DNA of 64,000 bases. Origin: Acidimicrobiales bacterium (GTDB taxonomy: Bacteria > Actinomycetota > Acidimicrobiia > Acidimicrobiales > DATDAH01). Positions 7,098 to 19,851 of this stretch are shown one piece after another; within the stretch, counting starts at the first letter, position 1; the number at the start of each line of letters is the position of its first letter. Made by a program: the position numbers and the translations under genes. Below the pieces are notes generated by a model, which saw nothing but the letters and a program-made list of their open reading frames with translations, ran no database searches and was not told where the DNA came from. Location of the stretch: NCBI GenBank assembly GCA_016794585.1, contig JAEUJM010000043.1, forward strand, positions 118,847-182,846, written 5' to 3'.

Positions 7098-7173
7098 TGG
7101 CTCCGGGGGTGGGGCTCGAACCCACGACCTTGGCATTAACAGTGCCCTGCGCTACCGACTGCGCCACCCCGGA
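7098..7173 (-). tRNA. tRNA-Asn (GUU)
   Basis: 76 nt including an encoded CCA. Acceptor TCCGGGG pairs with CCCCGGA, discriminator G. Anticodon loop CTGTTAA gives GTT. The 5' end overlaps the 3' end of the upstream HTH protein gene by 22 bp on the same strand. Confidence 0.95.
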
Positions 7174-7814
7174 AGGGCTTCTGACGATAGCAGCGCGTGC
7201 ACCAAGCCCATGACCTTTCGGTGGGTTCGTGTACAGCAGTAGCTGACCGACGGACAGCCGTAGATGTGCTTCGCCTTGCGGATCGAGGGGTCGGGCACCG
7301 CACGGTACGGCTTGTAGAACTGCTCGACCGGGATGTCGAGCAGTTCCGACCAGAACGCGTTGGCGGCCCCCAGGTCGAGGCCTTGGTGGAGGTAGTTCCG
7401 CAGATGGACACGCGATTCGTCTATCTCGAAGAACCGACGCAGCCAGATGCAGAAGAGCAGCAGCATCCGTGGGTCGCTGTTCGCGAACTTCACCTCCCCG
7501 TCGGTCTTGCCACCCTCGCCGGCGTAGAGAGCCGTGCCGGCGACGAGGAAGGCCTCCTCCGACATGACTCCGATCCGCCGCCGCCCCTCCTCTCGCAGAT
7601 CGGCGATCTCCGTCTCCTTGCGGCTCTTCCAGGGATGCGGCTTCCGGTGCGCCCCCGGCTGGCGGGGCTTGGGCGTGAAGTCGACGTCACGCACCCACAC
7701 GGACACGGACCCCTTGGCGACGCCGAGCTCGTCGGCGATCTCCTGCAGCGTCCACGATTCCGCCCGCAACTCGCGGGCACGCTCCTGCTCGATGACCTTG
7801 CCCCGGTAACCCAT
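7152..7814 (-). CDS. HTH protein with LAGLIDADG-like C-terminal region
   Basis: 220 aa from the ATG at 7814 (M-G-Y-R-G-K); an alternative start is at 7847. Residues about 5-45 form an HTH (W-T-L-Q-E-I-A-D-E-L-G-V-A-K-G-S-V-S-V-W-V), then a basic linker (R-K-P-H-P-W-K-S-R-K). The rest contains F-L-V-A-G-T-A-L-Y-A-G-E-G-G-K-T and N-S-D-P-R-M-L-L-L-F-C-I-W-L-R-R-F-F, a layout reminiscent of LAGLIDADG-fold proteins; that comparison is by eye. Similar proteins seem frequent in Acidimicrobiia. Its stop codon lies inside tRNA-Asn. Function unknown; DNA binding is likely. Confidence 0.7.
   Translation of the reverse strand: MGYRGKVIEQERARELRAESWTLQEIADELGVAKGSVSVWVRDVDFTPKPRQPGAHRKPHPWKSRKETEIADLREEGRRRIGVMSEEAFLVAGTALYAGEGGKTDGEVKFANSDPRMLLLFCIWLRRFFEIDESRVHLRNYLHQGLDLGAANAFWSELLDIPVEQFYKPYRAVPDPSIRKAKHIYGCPSVSYCCTRTHRKVMGLVHALLSSEALPGWRSR
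7187..7192 (-). promoter_or_regulatory. Putative -10 element for tRNA-Asn/tRNA-Ile2
   Basis: On the minus strand GCTGCTATCGT lies 14-24 nt before the tRNA-Asn 5' end. The same 11-mer forms the -10 region in front of tRNA-Ala at 55244. No convincing -35 box. It sits inside the 3' end of the upstream coding sequence. Confidence 0.4.
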
Positions 7815-7867
7815 AGGCCCATGGTGCTCGGGGGGTGTGACGGGCACGGACGGGGTAGAACCAAGCC

Positions 7868-8098
7868 ATGAAATTCCGAACCGGTCTGATCATCGGCGGC
7901 GCCGTGGGCTACTACTTCGGCGCCAAGGCGGGCCGCCAGCGCTACGAGCAGCTCAACCAGGCGCTCCACAAGCTCACCGACTCGCCGCCCGTGCAGTCGG
8001 CCGCCACCCGGGTGCGGACGACCATCGGCCGCAACGGCGCCGGCGACCCGACGGTCGACGACACCATCGACCTGATCCAGCCCGAGTGGTCGGCCTGA
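7868..8098 (+). CDS. Small YtxH-like membrane protein
   Basis: 76 aa. M-K-F-R-T-G-L-I-I-G-G-A-V-G-Y-Y-F-G-A-K-A-G-R-Q-R-Y-E-Q is the glycine-zipper membrane segment followed by a basic cap found in small YtxH-type proteins of Actinobacteria. The remainder is soluble. It stands alone between a divergent HTH gene and convergent rpoD. Role unknown. Confidence 0.65.
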   Translation: MKFRTGLIIGGAVGYYFGAKAGRQRYEQLNQALHKLTDSPPVQSAATRVRTTIGRNGAGDPTVDDTIDLIQPEWSA

Positions 8099-8109
8099 CC
8101 ACCCTCTGA

Positions 8110-9324
<1,215 letters not shown>

Positions 9325-9426
9325 CAGCGACCGCTCCGGAAGGGGACGCGTGCGCACGAGGGAGGGTGGTCGTCACCCTGGCCGGCCCGCCTCCGCAGGC
9401 TGGCCCCCCCGAGCCGCTGTGCCCCG

Positions 9427-11202
9427 TCAGTCATCGTTCTCCTCGGCCGTGGTGGCCTCTTCTGCGAGCCAGGCTAACAACTGCGCGCGCACCGCCTCGT
9501 CGGGGTCGTCGGGGTCGACCTGCTCGATGGCCATCTTGAGCCAGGCGATCTGCCGCGACCGATCCGCGTCGAAGGCGCGCCGGTTGGCCGCGTCCAGGCG
9601 GCGCAACGCCCGGCGGGCCGCCGCCGCCGTGAGCAGGCTGGCCACGTTCTCGGGGTCGCCCTCGGCCTCCTCCACGACCAGGCGCTGCAGGAGGTCGGCG
9701 GCGCGGGGATCGCAACGCTCGAGCACCTCGTGCATCGTGCCGCCCGGGGCGAGCGCCCGGAACACGGCCGCATGCAACTCGTCGGTGAAGAGCACCTCGT
9801 CGAGCAGGTGGCCAACGGCGTCGGGGTCGTGCACGGCCAGGCGCAGCGCCTCGACCTCGGCGTTGTCCCGGCCGTCACGCACGTCGGCCGGCCGGGGCAC
9901 GGCCGGTGCCCTGGCCTCCTCACCTCGCACCACCCCCGCGAGACGCTGGCGCAACTGGTCGGGGTCGAGCTGGCAGCGGTCGGCCACCTCCATGACGTAC
10001 TGATCGCGCACGAGCTGGCTGGGGTGCTCGGCGATCACGGTCAGCGCGGCCTCCGCGGTGCGGGCGCGACCTTCGGGGGTGGCGACCGAGCCCTCCGAGA
10101 GGGCGCGGTGCACCCGGAACCCCAGGAAGGGCGTGGCGTGCTCGACCGCCGCCACGAGTGCCGCCGGGTCGGTGCGGGCGAGGTCGGCCGGATCGACCCC
10201 CGCGGGCAGCGCCGCGACCGCCACGTCGATCTCGTAGGCCTTCTCCCACTCGTAGAAGCGCTCGGCGGCGGCCTGGCCGGCGGCGTCGGCGTCGAAGGCC
10301 AGCACCACCCGGTGGGCGTAGCGCTTGAGGGTGCGGAAGTGCTCTTCGGTGAGGGCGGTCCCGCAGGTGGCCACCGCACGGGGCAGGCCGGCGTCGGCGA
10401 AGCCGATCACGTCGGTGTAGCCCTCGCACACGATGGCCTCATCGGCTTCCACGATCCCCGCCTTCATCCAGTTGAGCCCGTAGAGCACCTTGCTCTTGGC
10501 GTAGAGGGCCGACTCGGACGAGTTCTTGTACTTGGGCCCCTCGTGGCCGGGCAGGATGCGACCGCCGAAGGCCACCGGGTCGTCCTGCACGTCGAAGATG
10601 GGGAACAGCACCCGACCCCGGAACGCGTCCTGCTGCTTGTTGCGTCGATTCACGAACCCGAGGCCCGTGTCGCGCAGCACGTCGTCGGGGACCTTCAGGT
10701 GGCGGGCGAGGGCGTCCCACTCGTCGGGCGCCCAGCCCAGCCGGTAGCGACGCACCTTCTCGCCGTCGAAGCCCCGGGTGCGCAGGTAGCCACGTGCCTC
10801 CTTCGCGTCGGCGCCCGTGAGCAGGCGCTCGTGGTACCAGGTGACGGCGCGCTCCATGGCCTCGAGGAGGCGCTTGCGGCGTTTGCGGCCCTCGTTCTCC
10901 CCGCTGTCGGTGTAGCGGACGGTGATGCCCGCCTTGGCCGCCAGCCACTCGACCGCGCCCGGGAAGTCGAGGTGCTCGATCTCGCGCACGAAGGTGATGG
11001 CGTCGCCCTTGGCCTGGCAGCCGAAGCAGTAGTACAGGCCCTGCTCGGCGTTGACGGAGAAGGACGGCGACTTCTCGGCGTGGAACGGGCACAGGCCCAC
11101 CCAGCGGGTGCCGACCCGCTTCAGCTGGAGGTGCTGCGACACCACCGCGACGATGTCGGTGGACTCGCGCACCCGCACGATGTCCTCGTCGACGATCCCC
11201 AC
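9427..11202 (-). CDS. dnaG: DNA primase DnaG
   Basis: 591 aa. CHC2 zinc motif C38-x2-H41 ... C59-x2-C62, then the primase catalytic core and TOPRIM domain (V-C-E-G-Y-T-D-V-I around residue 255 and D-A-D-A-A-G-Q-A-A-A). The C-terminal third is the variable DnaB-interacting region. It synthesises RNA primers at the replication fork. GTG start at 11202, 19 bp after the ppdK stop; its stop is 102 bp before the rpoD start, so the genes are probably read as one unit. Confidence 0.97.
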   Translation of the reverse strand: MGIVDEDIVRVRESTDIVAVVSQHLQLKRVGTRWVGLCPFHAEKSPSFSVNAEQGLYYCFGCQAKGDAITFVREIEHLDFPGAVEWLAAKAGITVRYTDSGENEGRKRRKRLLEAMERAVTWYHERLLTGADAKEARGYLRTRGFDGEKVRRYRLGWAPDEWDALARHLKVPDDVLRDTGLGFVNRRNKQQDAFRGRVLFPIFDVQDDPVAFGGRILPGHEGPKYKNSSESALYAKSKVLYGLNWMKAGIVEADEAIVCEGYTDVIGFADAGLPRAVATCGTALTEEHFRTLKRYAHRVVLAFDADAAGQAAAERFYEWEKAYEIDVAVAALPAGVDPADLARTDPAALVAAVEHATPFLGFRVHRALSEGSVATPEGRARTAEAALTVIAEHPSQLVRDQYVMEVADRCQLDPDQLRQRLAGVVRGEEARAPAVPRPADVRDGRDNAEVEALRLAVHDPDAVGHLLDEVLFTDELHAAVFRALAPGGTMHEVLERCDPRAADLLQRLVVEEAEGDPENVASLLTAAAARRALRRLDAANRRAFDADRSRQIAWLKMAIEQVDPDDPDEAVRAQLLAWLAEEATTAEENDD

Positions 11203-11221
11203 GGGTCAGTGCTCCCCGGCG

Positions 11222-13864
<2,643 letters not shown>

Positions 13865-13865
13865 G

Positions 13866-14699
13866 TCAGCCCACCTTCGTGGCCTTGAGGGTGTACATGA
13901 GGGGAAGCAGCGGTCGGTCCTCGGGCATCCAGTAGGTGCCGTCCTCGTGGCGTTCGAGGAACGGCCAGCGCTGGAACACCGTGTAGGGCTGCTCGTGCAA
14001 CAGGTCGAGGTGGAGACCCTGGGCCAGGACCGCGGAGACCACCTCGCTGATGGGGTGCTGCCACTCGAACGACCGGTTGTGGACGGTGGGGGCGTCCGGA
14101 TCGGCGTAGGTGCCGGCGTCCTCCCACGTGAGGGGCTCGGCGTCGGCGAAGTAGTCGTACTCCACGTCGAGCTGCTCGTCGGCGAACACATCGGCGAACG
14201 GATGGGCCTCGCGAAGGTAGAGCCGCCCACCCGGGCGTAGGAGGGCGGCCACGATCTCCGCCCAGCGCCACACGTCGGGGAGCCAGTTCAGGGCCCCGAG
14301 GTTCACGTAGACGATGTCGTACAGGTGGTCCAGCACCTCGAGCGCGTCGTACACGTTGGCGGCCACGAAGCGGGCGTCGATCCCGCACTCGCGGGCGAGG
14401 CCCTTGGCCGCTTCCACCGCCGGCTGGGAGAAGTCGAGACCCGTGACGCGGGCGCCGAGGCGCGCCCACGAGAGGGTGTCGAGGCCGAAGTGGCACTGGA
14501 GGTGGACCAGCTCCCGGTCGCGCACCGGGCCCATCTCCTCGATCTCGAAGGGCTCGAGCGTCTGGCGGCCGGCCTTGAAGTCGGCCACCCCGTAGAAGTC
14601 CGAGTCCACGTGGATCGGCACCCGCTCGTCCCACATCTGACGGTTGGCGTCGAACCAGTCTTCGGGGGTCGCCTCCGCCGGGCCGGCATCGGTGGTCAT
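13866..14699 (-). CDS. SAM-dependent class I methyltransferase
   Basis: 277 aa from the ATG at 14699, whose first bases overlap the glyS stop (ATGA, 4 bp). [15 protein letters not shown] is the motif I variant that binds SAM in the Rossmann fold; G-L-D-F-S and L-R-P-G-G-R-L-Y-L follow in order. Substrate unknown; small-molecule methylation is likely. It is sandwiched between glyS and ppdK in a translationally coupled run. Confidence 0.85.
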   Translation of the reverse strand: MTTDAGPAEATPEDWFDANRQMWDERVPIHVDSDFYGVADFKAGRQTLEPFEIEEMGPVRDRELVHLQCHFGLDTLSWARLGARVTGLDFSQPAVEAAKGLARECGIDARFVAANVYDALEVLDHLYDIVYVNLGALNWLPDVWRWAEIVAALLRPGGRLYLREAHPFADVFADEQLDVEYDYFADAEPLTWEDAGTYADPDAPTVHNRSFEWQHPISEVVSAVLAQGLHLDLLHEQPYTVFQRWPFLERHEDGTYWMPEDRPLLPLMYTLKATKVG

Positions 14700-16039
14700 G
14701 CCAGCCGCTCCTGGAGATAGGCGAGCAGGTCGCCGACCGGCACGCGGTCCTGGTCCATCGAGTCGCGCTCGCGCACGGTGACGGCACGGTCGTCGAGGGA
14801 GTCGAAGTCGACGGTGACGCAGTAGGGCGTGCCCAGCTCGTCCTGGCGGCGATAGCGCCGGCCGATGGCCTGGGTCTCGTCGTAGTCGCACATCAGGTGG
14901 GGCTGGAGCAGCGCCAGCACCTCCCGGGCCATGGGCGTGAGCGTGTCCTTCTTCGACAGGGGCAGCACCGCCACCTTGTAGGGGGCGAGGCGATGGTGGA
15001 GGCGCAGGACGGTGCGGGTCTCGCCGCGGACCTCCTCCTCGTCGTAGGCGTCGAGGAGGAACGCCATCATCGTGCGCGTGGCGCCGGCCGCCGGCTCGAT
15101 CACGTGCGGCACGTAGCGCGTGTTGGTGGCCTGGTCGAAGTAGTCGAGACGCTCCCCGGAGGCCTCGCTGTGCTTCGTCAGGTCGTAGCTGCCCCGGTTG
15201 GCGACGCCTTCGAGCTCGCCCCAGCCCCAGGGGAACAGGTACTCGACGTCCGACGTCCCCGCCGAGTAGTGGCTGAGCTCGTCGGCCGCATGGGGGCGCA
15301 GGCGGAGGTGACCCGGATCGATGCCGAGGTCGATGTACCACTGGCGCCGCTCGCCGCACCAGTACTCGAACCACGTCGCCGCCTCGTCGGGTGGGACGAA
15401 GAACTCCATCTCCATCTGCTCGAACTCGCGGGTGCGGAAGATGAAGTTGCCCGGGGTGATCTCGTTGCGGAAGGACTTGCCGATCTGGGCGATGCCGAAC
15501 GGCGGCTTCTTGCGGCTCGCCTGCAACACGTTGGCGAAGTTCAAGAAGATCCCCTGGGCGGTCTCTGGCCGCAGGTACGCGACCGCGGCGTCCTCCTCGA
15601 CGGGCCCCGCGTGGGTCTTGAACATCAGGTTGAACTGGCGCGCCTCGGTGAACGACCCCCGGGTGCCGCAGGTCGGGCACACATCGGGGTCGGGGATGTC
15701 GTCGGAACGGTGCCGGGCGCCGCAGTGGCGGCAGTCGACGAGCGGGTCGGTGAAGTTCGCGAGGTGTCCCGACGCCTGCCAGACCGCCGGCGGCGACAGG
15801 ATCGCCGCGTCGAGCCCGACCACGTCGTCACGCAGCTGGACCATCGAGCGCCACCAGGCGTCCTTGACGTTGCGCAACAACAGCACGCCGATGGGGCCGT
15901 AGTCGTAGGTGGACCGGAACCCGCCGTAGATCTCCGCCGAGGGGAACACGAAGCCCCGGCGCTTGGCCAGGTTGACGATCTGCTCCATGCGGTCGGGAGC
16001 GGGTGTCTCGGGGTCGGTGGCGTCGGCGTCGGGGGGCAT
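14696..16039 (-). CDS. glyS: Glycyl-tRNA synthetase, dimeric type
   Basis: 447 aa, ATG at 16039. Class II aminoacyl-tRNA synthetase of the alpha2 type: [12 protein letters not shown] near the N-terminus, a zinc ribbon (C-R-H-C ... C-P-T-C-G-T-R-G), motif 2 [21 protein letters not shown], and a C-terminal anticodon-binding domain. It charges tRNA-Gly. First gene of the leftward block ending at rpoD. A TANNNT hexamer 7 nt before the start suggests a leaderless mRNA. Confidence 0.97.
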   Translation of the reverse strand: MPPDADATDPETPAPDRMEQIVNLAKRRGFVFPSAEIYGGFRSTYDYGPIGVLLLRNVKDAWWRSMVQLRDDVVGLDAAILSPPAVWQASGHLANFTDPLVDCRHCGARHRSDDIPDPDVCPTCGTRGSFTEARQFNLMFKTHAGPVEEDAAVAYLRPETAQGIFLNFANVLQASRKKPPFGIAQIGKSFRNEITPGNFIFRTREFEQMEMEFFVPPDEAATWFEYWCGERRQWYIDLGIDPGHLRLRPHAADELSHYSAGTSDVEYLFPWGWGELEGVANRGSYDLTKHSEASGERLDYFDQATNTRYVPHVIEPAAGATRTMMAFLLDAYDEEEVRGETRTVLRLHHRLAPYKVAVLPLSKKDTLTPMAREVLALLQPHLMCDYDETQAIGRRYRRQDELGTPYCVTVDFDSLDDRAVTVRERDSMDQDRVPVGDLLAYLQERLA

Positions 16040-16046
16040 CGAGGGG

Positions 16047-16052
16047 AGACTA
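16047..16052 (-). promoter_or_regulatory. -10 hexamer of a likely leaderless promoter for glyS
   Basis: TAGTCT on the minus strand ends 7 nt before the glyS ATG, so transcription would begin at or next to the start codon. No Shine-Dalgarno sequence is present. Confidence 0.55.
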
Positions 16053-16125
16053 CCGCTCGCCCCTCCCGGCCCCGTCCGGCGCTCGCCGCGCCGCGCGGGT
16101 CGCCGATGCGGTAGGAATAGTCCCC

Positions 16126-17058
16126 GTGACCGACGACGCGCGCCGCAACGACCCCACGCGCGTGCTGGCCCGGCGGACGTTGGCCTGGCTGCTCGACGTG
16201 GTGCTGTTCGAGGCCACCTTCCTCGCCGCCATCGTGGTGTTCGGCCAGCGCTTCACCGGCGCCGCCATCGCCGCCGAGCCCGCCGGGTTCCGCTTCGAGA
16301 GCGGCGACGCCACGCTGTGGTTCCCGAAGGACGTGCCCGGCCTGGGTGATTCGGTGCTGGTGGTGCCGGGCGACAAGTTCTGGTTGGCCGTGGCGCTGTT
16401 CTGGGTGGCCCTCCTCATCGACTGGGTGCTGGTGCAGGGCCTCACCGGCGCCACGTTCGGCAAGGGCATCTGCCGACTCCGCTGCGTCACCCGCGAGCGC
16501 CCGAAGCCCGGCATCGGCCGCGCCTTCGTGCGCACCCTGCTCTGGGTCATCGACATCATCACGATCGTGCTGCCCATCGGCTTCATCCTCGCCACCTTCA
16601 CCAAGGGCCACCGCCGCGTGGGCGACTTCGCCGGCGCCACCTTCGTGGTCGACCGCAAGTTCGCGGCACGCCTCGGCGGGCGGGGGCGTGGCCGCGACGA
16701 CGCCGAGCGGGTCCCTGCCGACGAGGTCGCGCTCACGGGCGTGGAGGACGGGACCGGCGAGTACGGCGAGTACGGCGGGTACGGCGACGACGAGCAGTAC
16801 GCCCCGGTCCCCGCCGGCGACGAGCCGCCGTCCGTGTTCGAGCCCGGGGCGACCCCGACAGCCGCCGCAGCCACCGCCGCCGCCGCATCGACGCCCGACT
16901 CCGGGTCCGGCGGCGGAGCGCCCGAGCGCTCGACCGAGCCCGTGTGGAACGACGCGCTCGAGACCTACGTGCGGTGGGAGCCGTCGGTGGACCGCTGGAT
17001 CGGCTGGGACGAGGAGGCGCAGAAGTGGCGCCTCGTCGATCCGTCCCGACTCCAGTAG
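16126..17058 (+). CDS. RDD-family membrane protein with Trp-rich tail
   Basis: 310 aa, GTG at 16126. [13 protein letters not shown] and later [11 protein letters not shown] mark the RDD domain (three to four membrane spans, residues about 15-180). A disordered acidic/Ala-rich linker follows, then a tail with three spaced Trp ([11 protein letters not shown] ... W-I-G-W-D ... K-W-R-L-V). The same tail pattern ends the next gene. RDD proteins are poorly understood; some act in transport. Confidence 0.75.
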   Translation: MTDDARRNDPTRVLARRTLAWLLDVVLFEATFLAAIVVFGQRFTGAAIAAEPAGFRFESGDATLWFPKDVPGLGDSVLVVPGDKFWLAVALFWVALLIDWVLVQGLTGATFGKGICRLRCVTRERPKPGIGRAFVRTLLWVIDIITIVLPIGFILATFTKGHRRVGDFAGATFVVDRKFAARLGGRGRGRDDAERVPADEVALTGVEDGTGEYGEYGGYGDDEQYAPVPAGDEPPSVFEPGATPTAAAATAAAASTPDSGSGGGAPERSTEPVWNDALETYVRWEPSVDRWIGWDEEAQKWRLVDPSRLQ

Positions 17059-17081
17059 CCGGATGGGGTAGAAAAGGCGCC

Positions 17082-17912
17082 GTGAGCGCCTACCAACCAG
17101 CAGCAGACCCCACGGCCGTCGTCGGCAAGCGCGTCGTCGCCTTCATCATCGACTGGATCATTCTTCTGGCAGTCAACTGGATCCCCTTCGTGTTGCTCGC
17201 TGACTCGGGGGACATCGACCGAGTCACCTGCTCGGGCCTGCTGAACCAGTGCACCACCGTGAATTCCACTGTGTACGGCCTCTCGTCGACGAACGCAGCA
17301 ATCGTCCAGGTGATCTCGTGGGGCTACGCGATCGGGATCTTCGTGTTCCTCCAGGGGTTCAAGGGCTTCACCCCGGGCAAGGCCATCATGGGCCTGCGGG
17401 TGGTCAACCCCGAGGGCGGCGCTCCCGGCCCGGTCAAGGCCCTCATCCGCTGGGTGCTGCTGATCGTCGACCTCCTCCCCTACTGCATCCCGGGCCTCTT
17501 GGGGTTCATCCTCATCCTCACGGGCAAGGACCACACCCGCCTCGGCGACCGTGCCGCCAAGACGTTCGTCGTGGGCAAGAACGACGTCGGGCGCCCCATC
17601 GGCAGCCCCGTCATGGCCGCCGACCCGTACGGCACGCCGGTGGGCGCGGCAGCCGGCGCCTACGGCGCTCCGGCCGGCGCCGCCCCCTACACGCCGGCCG
17701 CGCCGCCGGTGACGGACGCCTTCGCGGCGGCTCCCCCCGTGGCCGAGCCCGCTCCCGCTCCGGCGGCCGAGGCCGCGGCGGCGCCGGCCCCCAGCGGTGC
17801 CGAGCCGCAATGGGACCCTGCCCGCAACGCTTACATCCAGTGGGACGCCGCCCAGGGCTCGTGGCTCCAGTTCGACGACGCCACGCAGCAGTGGCGGCCC
17901 ATCGACCAGTAG
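17082..17912 (+). CDS. RDD-family membrane protein, paralogue of preceding gene
   Basis: 276 aa, GTG at 17082 with AAAAGG 5 nt before it. K-R-V-V-A-F-I-I-D-W-I-I-L-L begins the RDD domain; G-F-T-P-G-K-A-I-M-G-L-R-V-V is its second conserved segment. After about residue 175 comes an Ala/Pro-rich linker, then W-D-P-A-R-N-A-Y-I-Q-W-D ... S-W-L-Q-F-D-D ... Q-W-R-P, the same three-Trp tail as in the gene 23 bp upstream. Probably one transcript, ended by the hairpin at 17937. Confidence 0.78.
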   Translation: MSAYQPAADPTAVVGKRVVAFIIDWIILLAVNWIPFVLLADSGDIDRVTCSGLLNQCTTVNSTVYGLSSTNAAIVQVISWGYAIGIFVFLQGFKGFTPGKAIMGLRVVNPEGGAPGPVKALIRWVLLIVDLLPYCIPGLLGFILILTGKDHTRLGDRAAKTFVVGKNDVGRPIGSPVMAADPYGTPVGAAAGAYGAPAGAAPYTPAAPPVTDAFAAAPPVAEPAPAPAAEAAAAPAPSGAEPQWDPARNAYIQWDAAQGSWLQFDDATQQWRPIDQ

Positions 17913-17936
17913 CCCCGCGCTGGTTCGCTCGACTCG

Positions 17937-17979
17937 GACGCGACGAGGCCCTCCCCATCGGGGAGGGCCTCGTCGCGTC
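17937..17979. terminator. Perfect 20-bp hairpin, bidirectional terminator
   Basis: Left arm 17937-17956 and right arm 17960-17979 are perfectly complementary with a 3-nt loop (ATC). It lies between the ends of convergent genes (17912 and 18006). No T-run follows on either strand, as is usual for actinobacterial terminators. Confidence 0.85.
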
Positions 17980-18005
17980 TCGCCCACCGCGCGGTGGGTG
18001 GCCGG

Positions 18006-18572
18006 TCAGTCGGTGAGGGGTCGGCCCTCGGCGTCGGTGGAGAAGCTCGGTGAGCCGGTGAGGATGAGGATGCCCTCGATGAGGCCCCAGATCCCACCGA
18101 TGCCGCAGGTGAAGAACGTGACCGCGATCTGGGCGATGCCGATGCCGGGGTAGCCCAGGTAGAAGCGGTGGACACCGATGCTCCCCAGGAAGATGCCCAG
18201 GAGCCCTGCCGTCATCTTGGACTTGAGCGGGCGCCCGTCGGGACCGACGGTCACCTTTGCGTAGGGCTGCGGTGCGTACCCCTGCTGGGGCGGATACCCC
18301 GGCTGCGGCGGTGCGTACCCGGGCTGCGGCGGCGCATAGCCCGGCTGCGGCGGTGCGTACCCGGGCTGCGGCGGCGCATAGCCCGGCTGCGGCGGTGCGT
18401 ATCCGGGCTGCGGGGGCGCGTACCCGGGCGCCGGTGTGGGCGGCACGGCCGCGGGCGGCGGCGTCGGCGCCTGGGGCTCGGTCGGCGCGTCGCCCCCCGG
18501 CGGCGGCGGGGCGTGCCAGACCGTCTCGCTGGGGTCGGTGTCGCCCGGTGGGGGTGGCGGGTAGTCGCTCAT
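18006..18572 (-). CDS. TM2-domain membrane protein with Pro-rich repeat N-terminus
   Basis: 188 aa from the ATG at 18572. Residues 1-105 are Pro/Gly/Tyr/Gln-rich and contain six exact G-Y-A-P-P-Q-P heptads (50-91). The TM2 domain follows: [24 protein letters not shown], the D/H-R-F-Y-L-G turn, and a second span with [14 protein letters not shown]2 proteins are common in bacteria with no firm function. It converges with the RDD pair. Confidence 0.85.
   Translation of the reverse strand: MSDYPPPPPGDTDPSETVWHAPPPPGGDAPTEPQAPTPPPAAVPPTPAPGYAPPQPGYAPPQPGYAPPQPGYAPPQPGYAPPQPGYAPPQPGYPPQQGYAPQPYAKVTVGPDGRPLKSKMTAGLLGIFLGSIGVHRFYLGYPGIGIAQIAVTFFTCGIGGIWGLIEGILILTGSPSFSTDAEGRPLTD
18300..18425 (-). 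repeat. Six 21-bp in-frame coding repeats (GYAPPQP)
   Basis: 126 bp encoding six identical heptapeptides. Synonymous codon choice alternates between neighbouring units, giving a 42-bp higher-order period. This suggests expansion in units of two and makes the tract a likely length polymorphism. Confidence 0.85.
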
Positions 18573-18651
18573 GCAATCCTCGTTCCTCGGGAGCGGCCGC
18601 ACGTTACCAACCACGCCCGGCGGGGGCGCCGATCGCGCGAAGCTGTCCGAC

Positions 18652-19116
18652 ATGAGCGACTACTCGCAGGGCCCCGGCTGGTGGCAGGCATCGGACGGCA
18701 AGTGGTACCCGCCCGAACAGGCCGCTCCCGCCGCTCCGGCCGCGCCTTGGGGCTCCGCGCCGCCCGCCGGCATGCCCTACGGCAACCCGGCGTACCAGGC
18801 GCCCTCCACCAACGGCATGGCCATCGCCGCCCTCGTGTGCGGGGTGTCGAGCCTGGGGGTCGGCTTCATCACCTGCGGCATCGGCTCGGTCGCGGCCATC
18901 CCCGCAGTCATCCTCGGCCACATGGCCCGCAAGCAGATCCGGGAGTCCAACGGCGCCCAGCAGGGCGACGGCATGGCCCTCGCCGGTCTGATCACCGGCT
19001 ACATCGGCATCGGCATCCTCGTGTTGGTGATCATCCTGTTCATCATCGGGGCCGCCACCGACTCCGGCACCACCAACGACTTCGGCCTCCAGGCCAGCGC
19101 GCTCGCGGGGAGCTGA
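18652..19116 (+). CDS. DUF4190-like membrane protein with [12 protein letters not shown] motif
   Basis: 154 aa. The N-terminus carries [16 protein letters not shown], a short Trp motif seen at the start or end of many actinobacterial membrane proteins. After an Ala/Pro stretch, two membrane segments appear (about 55-80 and 105-135) with [11 protein letters not shown] and [12 protein letters not shown], the DUF4190 pattern. Function unknown. Start at 18652 gives the motif at the N-terminus. Confidence 0.72.
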   Translation: MSDYSQGPGWWQASDGKWYPPEQAAPAAPAAPWGSAPPAGMPYGNPAYQAPSTNGMAIAALVCGVSSLGVGFITCGIGSVAAIPAVILGHMARKQIRESNGAQQGDGMALAGLITGYIGIGILVLVIILFIIGAATDSGTTNDFGLQASALAGS

Positions 19117-19123
19117 GCCCGAC

Positions 19124-19840
19124 TCAGGCCTGCTCGAGCACCCCCAGCGACCGTAGGCGCCGCTCGAGGTGGTGCTCGAGGGCCCGGGTGGCCAACAGCT
19201 CCACTTCGATGCCGGCGGGCGAATCCGGCGCGTCGAGCGCCGCTCCCAGCTGCCCGCCGAGGATCTGCTGGAGCAGCACCACGGCCTCGGGGCTCACGGC
19301 GGTCCCCCGCCGACACCCTCGGCAGAGCAGACCGCCCTCGTCGAGGTCGAACGACACCAGCTCCTCCGGGGACCCGCAGCGCACGCAGCGGTCGACGGTC
19401 GGGCGCAGGCCCTCGAGCGCGAGCAGCTTCCAGAAGAACCCGGCGACCACGAGGTTGGACGAGTGCGCCGAGAGGGTGCGCAGCGCCCGGAGGAGCAGCT
19501 GGTAGAGCGGCGTCGAGGGCGGGGCGTCCTCGCTCACCTGGTCGACGGCCTCGAGCATGGCCGATGCCCGGGCGAACCGGTCGAGGTCCTCGCGCACCGC
19601 CCGGAAGTGGTCCACGGTCTCGACCTGGGTGACGATGTCGAGGTTGCGGCCCTCGTAGAACTGGGCCGCCACGTGGCTCGTGGGCTCGAGGCGGGCCCCG
19701 AACTTCGAGCGGGTCTTGCGCACGCCCTTGGCCACGGCACGCACCTTGCCGTGCCCGGCGGTGTAGAAGGCCACGATGCGGTCGGCCTCGCCGAGCTTGT
19801 GGGTGCGCAGCACGATGCCGTGCTCGCGGTACAACGCCAT
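19124..19840 (-). CDS. recO: DNA repair protein RecO
   Basis: 238 aa from the ATG at 19840. N-terminal OB fold (G-I-V-L-R-T-H-K-L-G-E-A-D-R-I-V), helical C-terminal domain with a zinc site (C-V-R-C-G ... L-C-R-G-C). RecO loads RecA with RecR and anneals SSB-coated strands. It follows uppS by 11 bp on the same strand, a common actinobacterial arrangement. The frame continues upstream but overlaps uppS, so the ATG is preferred. Confidence 0.93.
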   Translation of the reverse strand: MALYREHGIVLRTHKLGEADRIVAFYTAGHGKVRAVAKGVRKTRSKFGARLEPTSHVAAQFYEGRNLDIVTQVETVDHFRAVREDLDRFARASAMLEAVDQVSEDAPPSTPLYQLLLRALRTLSAHSSNLVVAGFFWKLLALEGLRPTVDRCVRCGSPEELVSFDLDEGGLLCRGCRRGTAVSPEAVVLLQQILGGQLGAALDAPDSPAGIEVELLATRALEHHLERRLRSLGVLEQA

Positions 19841-19851
19841 CAGCGCACCGC

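Noticed and set aside
13865..14230. N-terminal extension of pyruvate phosphate dikinase
   Set aside because: The extra 122 codons are Ser/Pro/Thr-rich antisense-like sequence inside the methyltransferase gene; the family N-terminus starts at 13864.
18300..18425. CRISPR-like array
   Set aside because: Units are contiguous without spacers and are in frame, encoding a heptapeptide in a TM2 protein.
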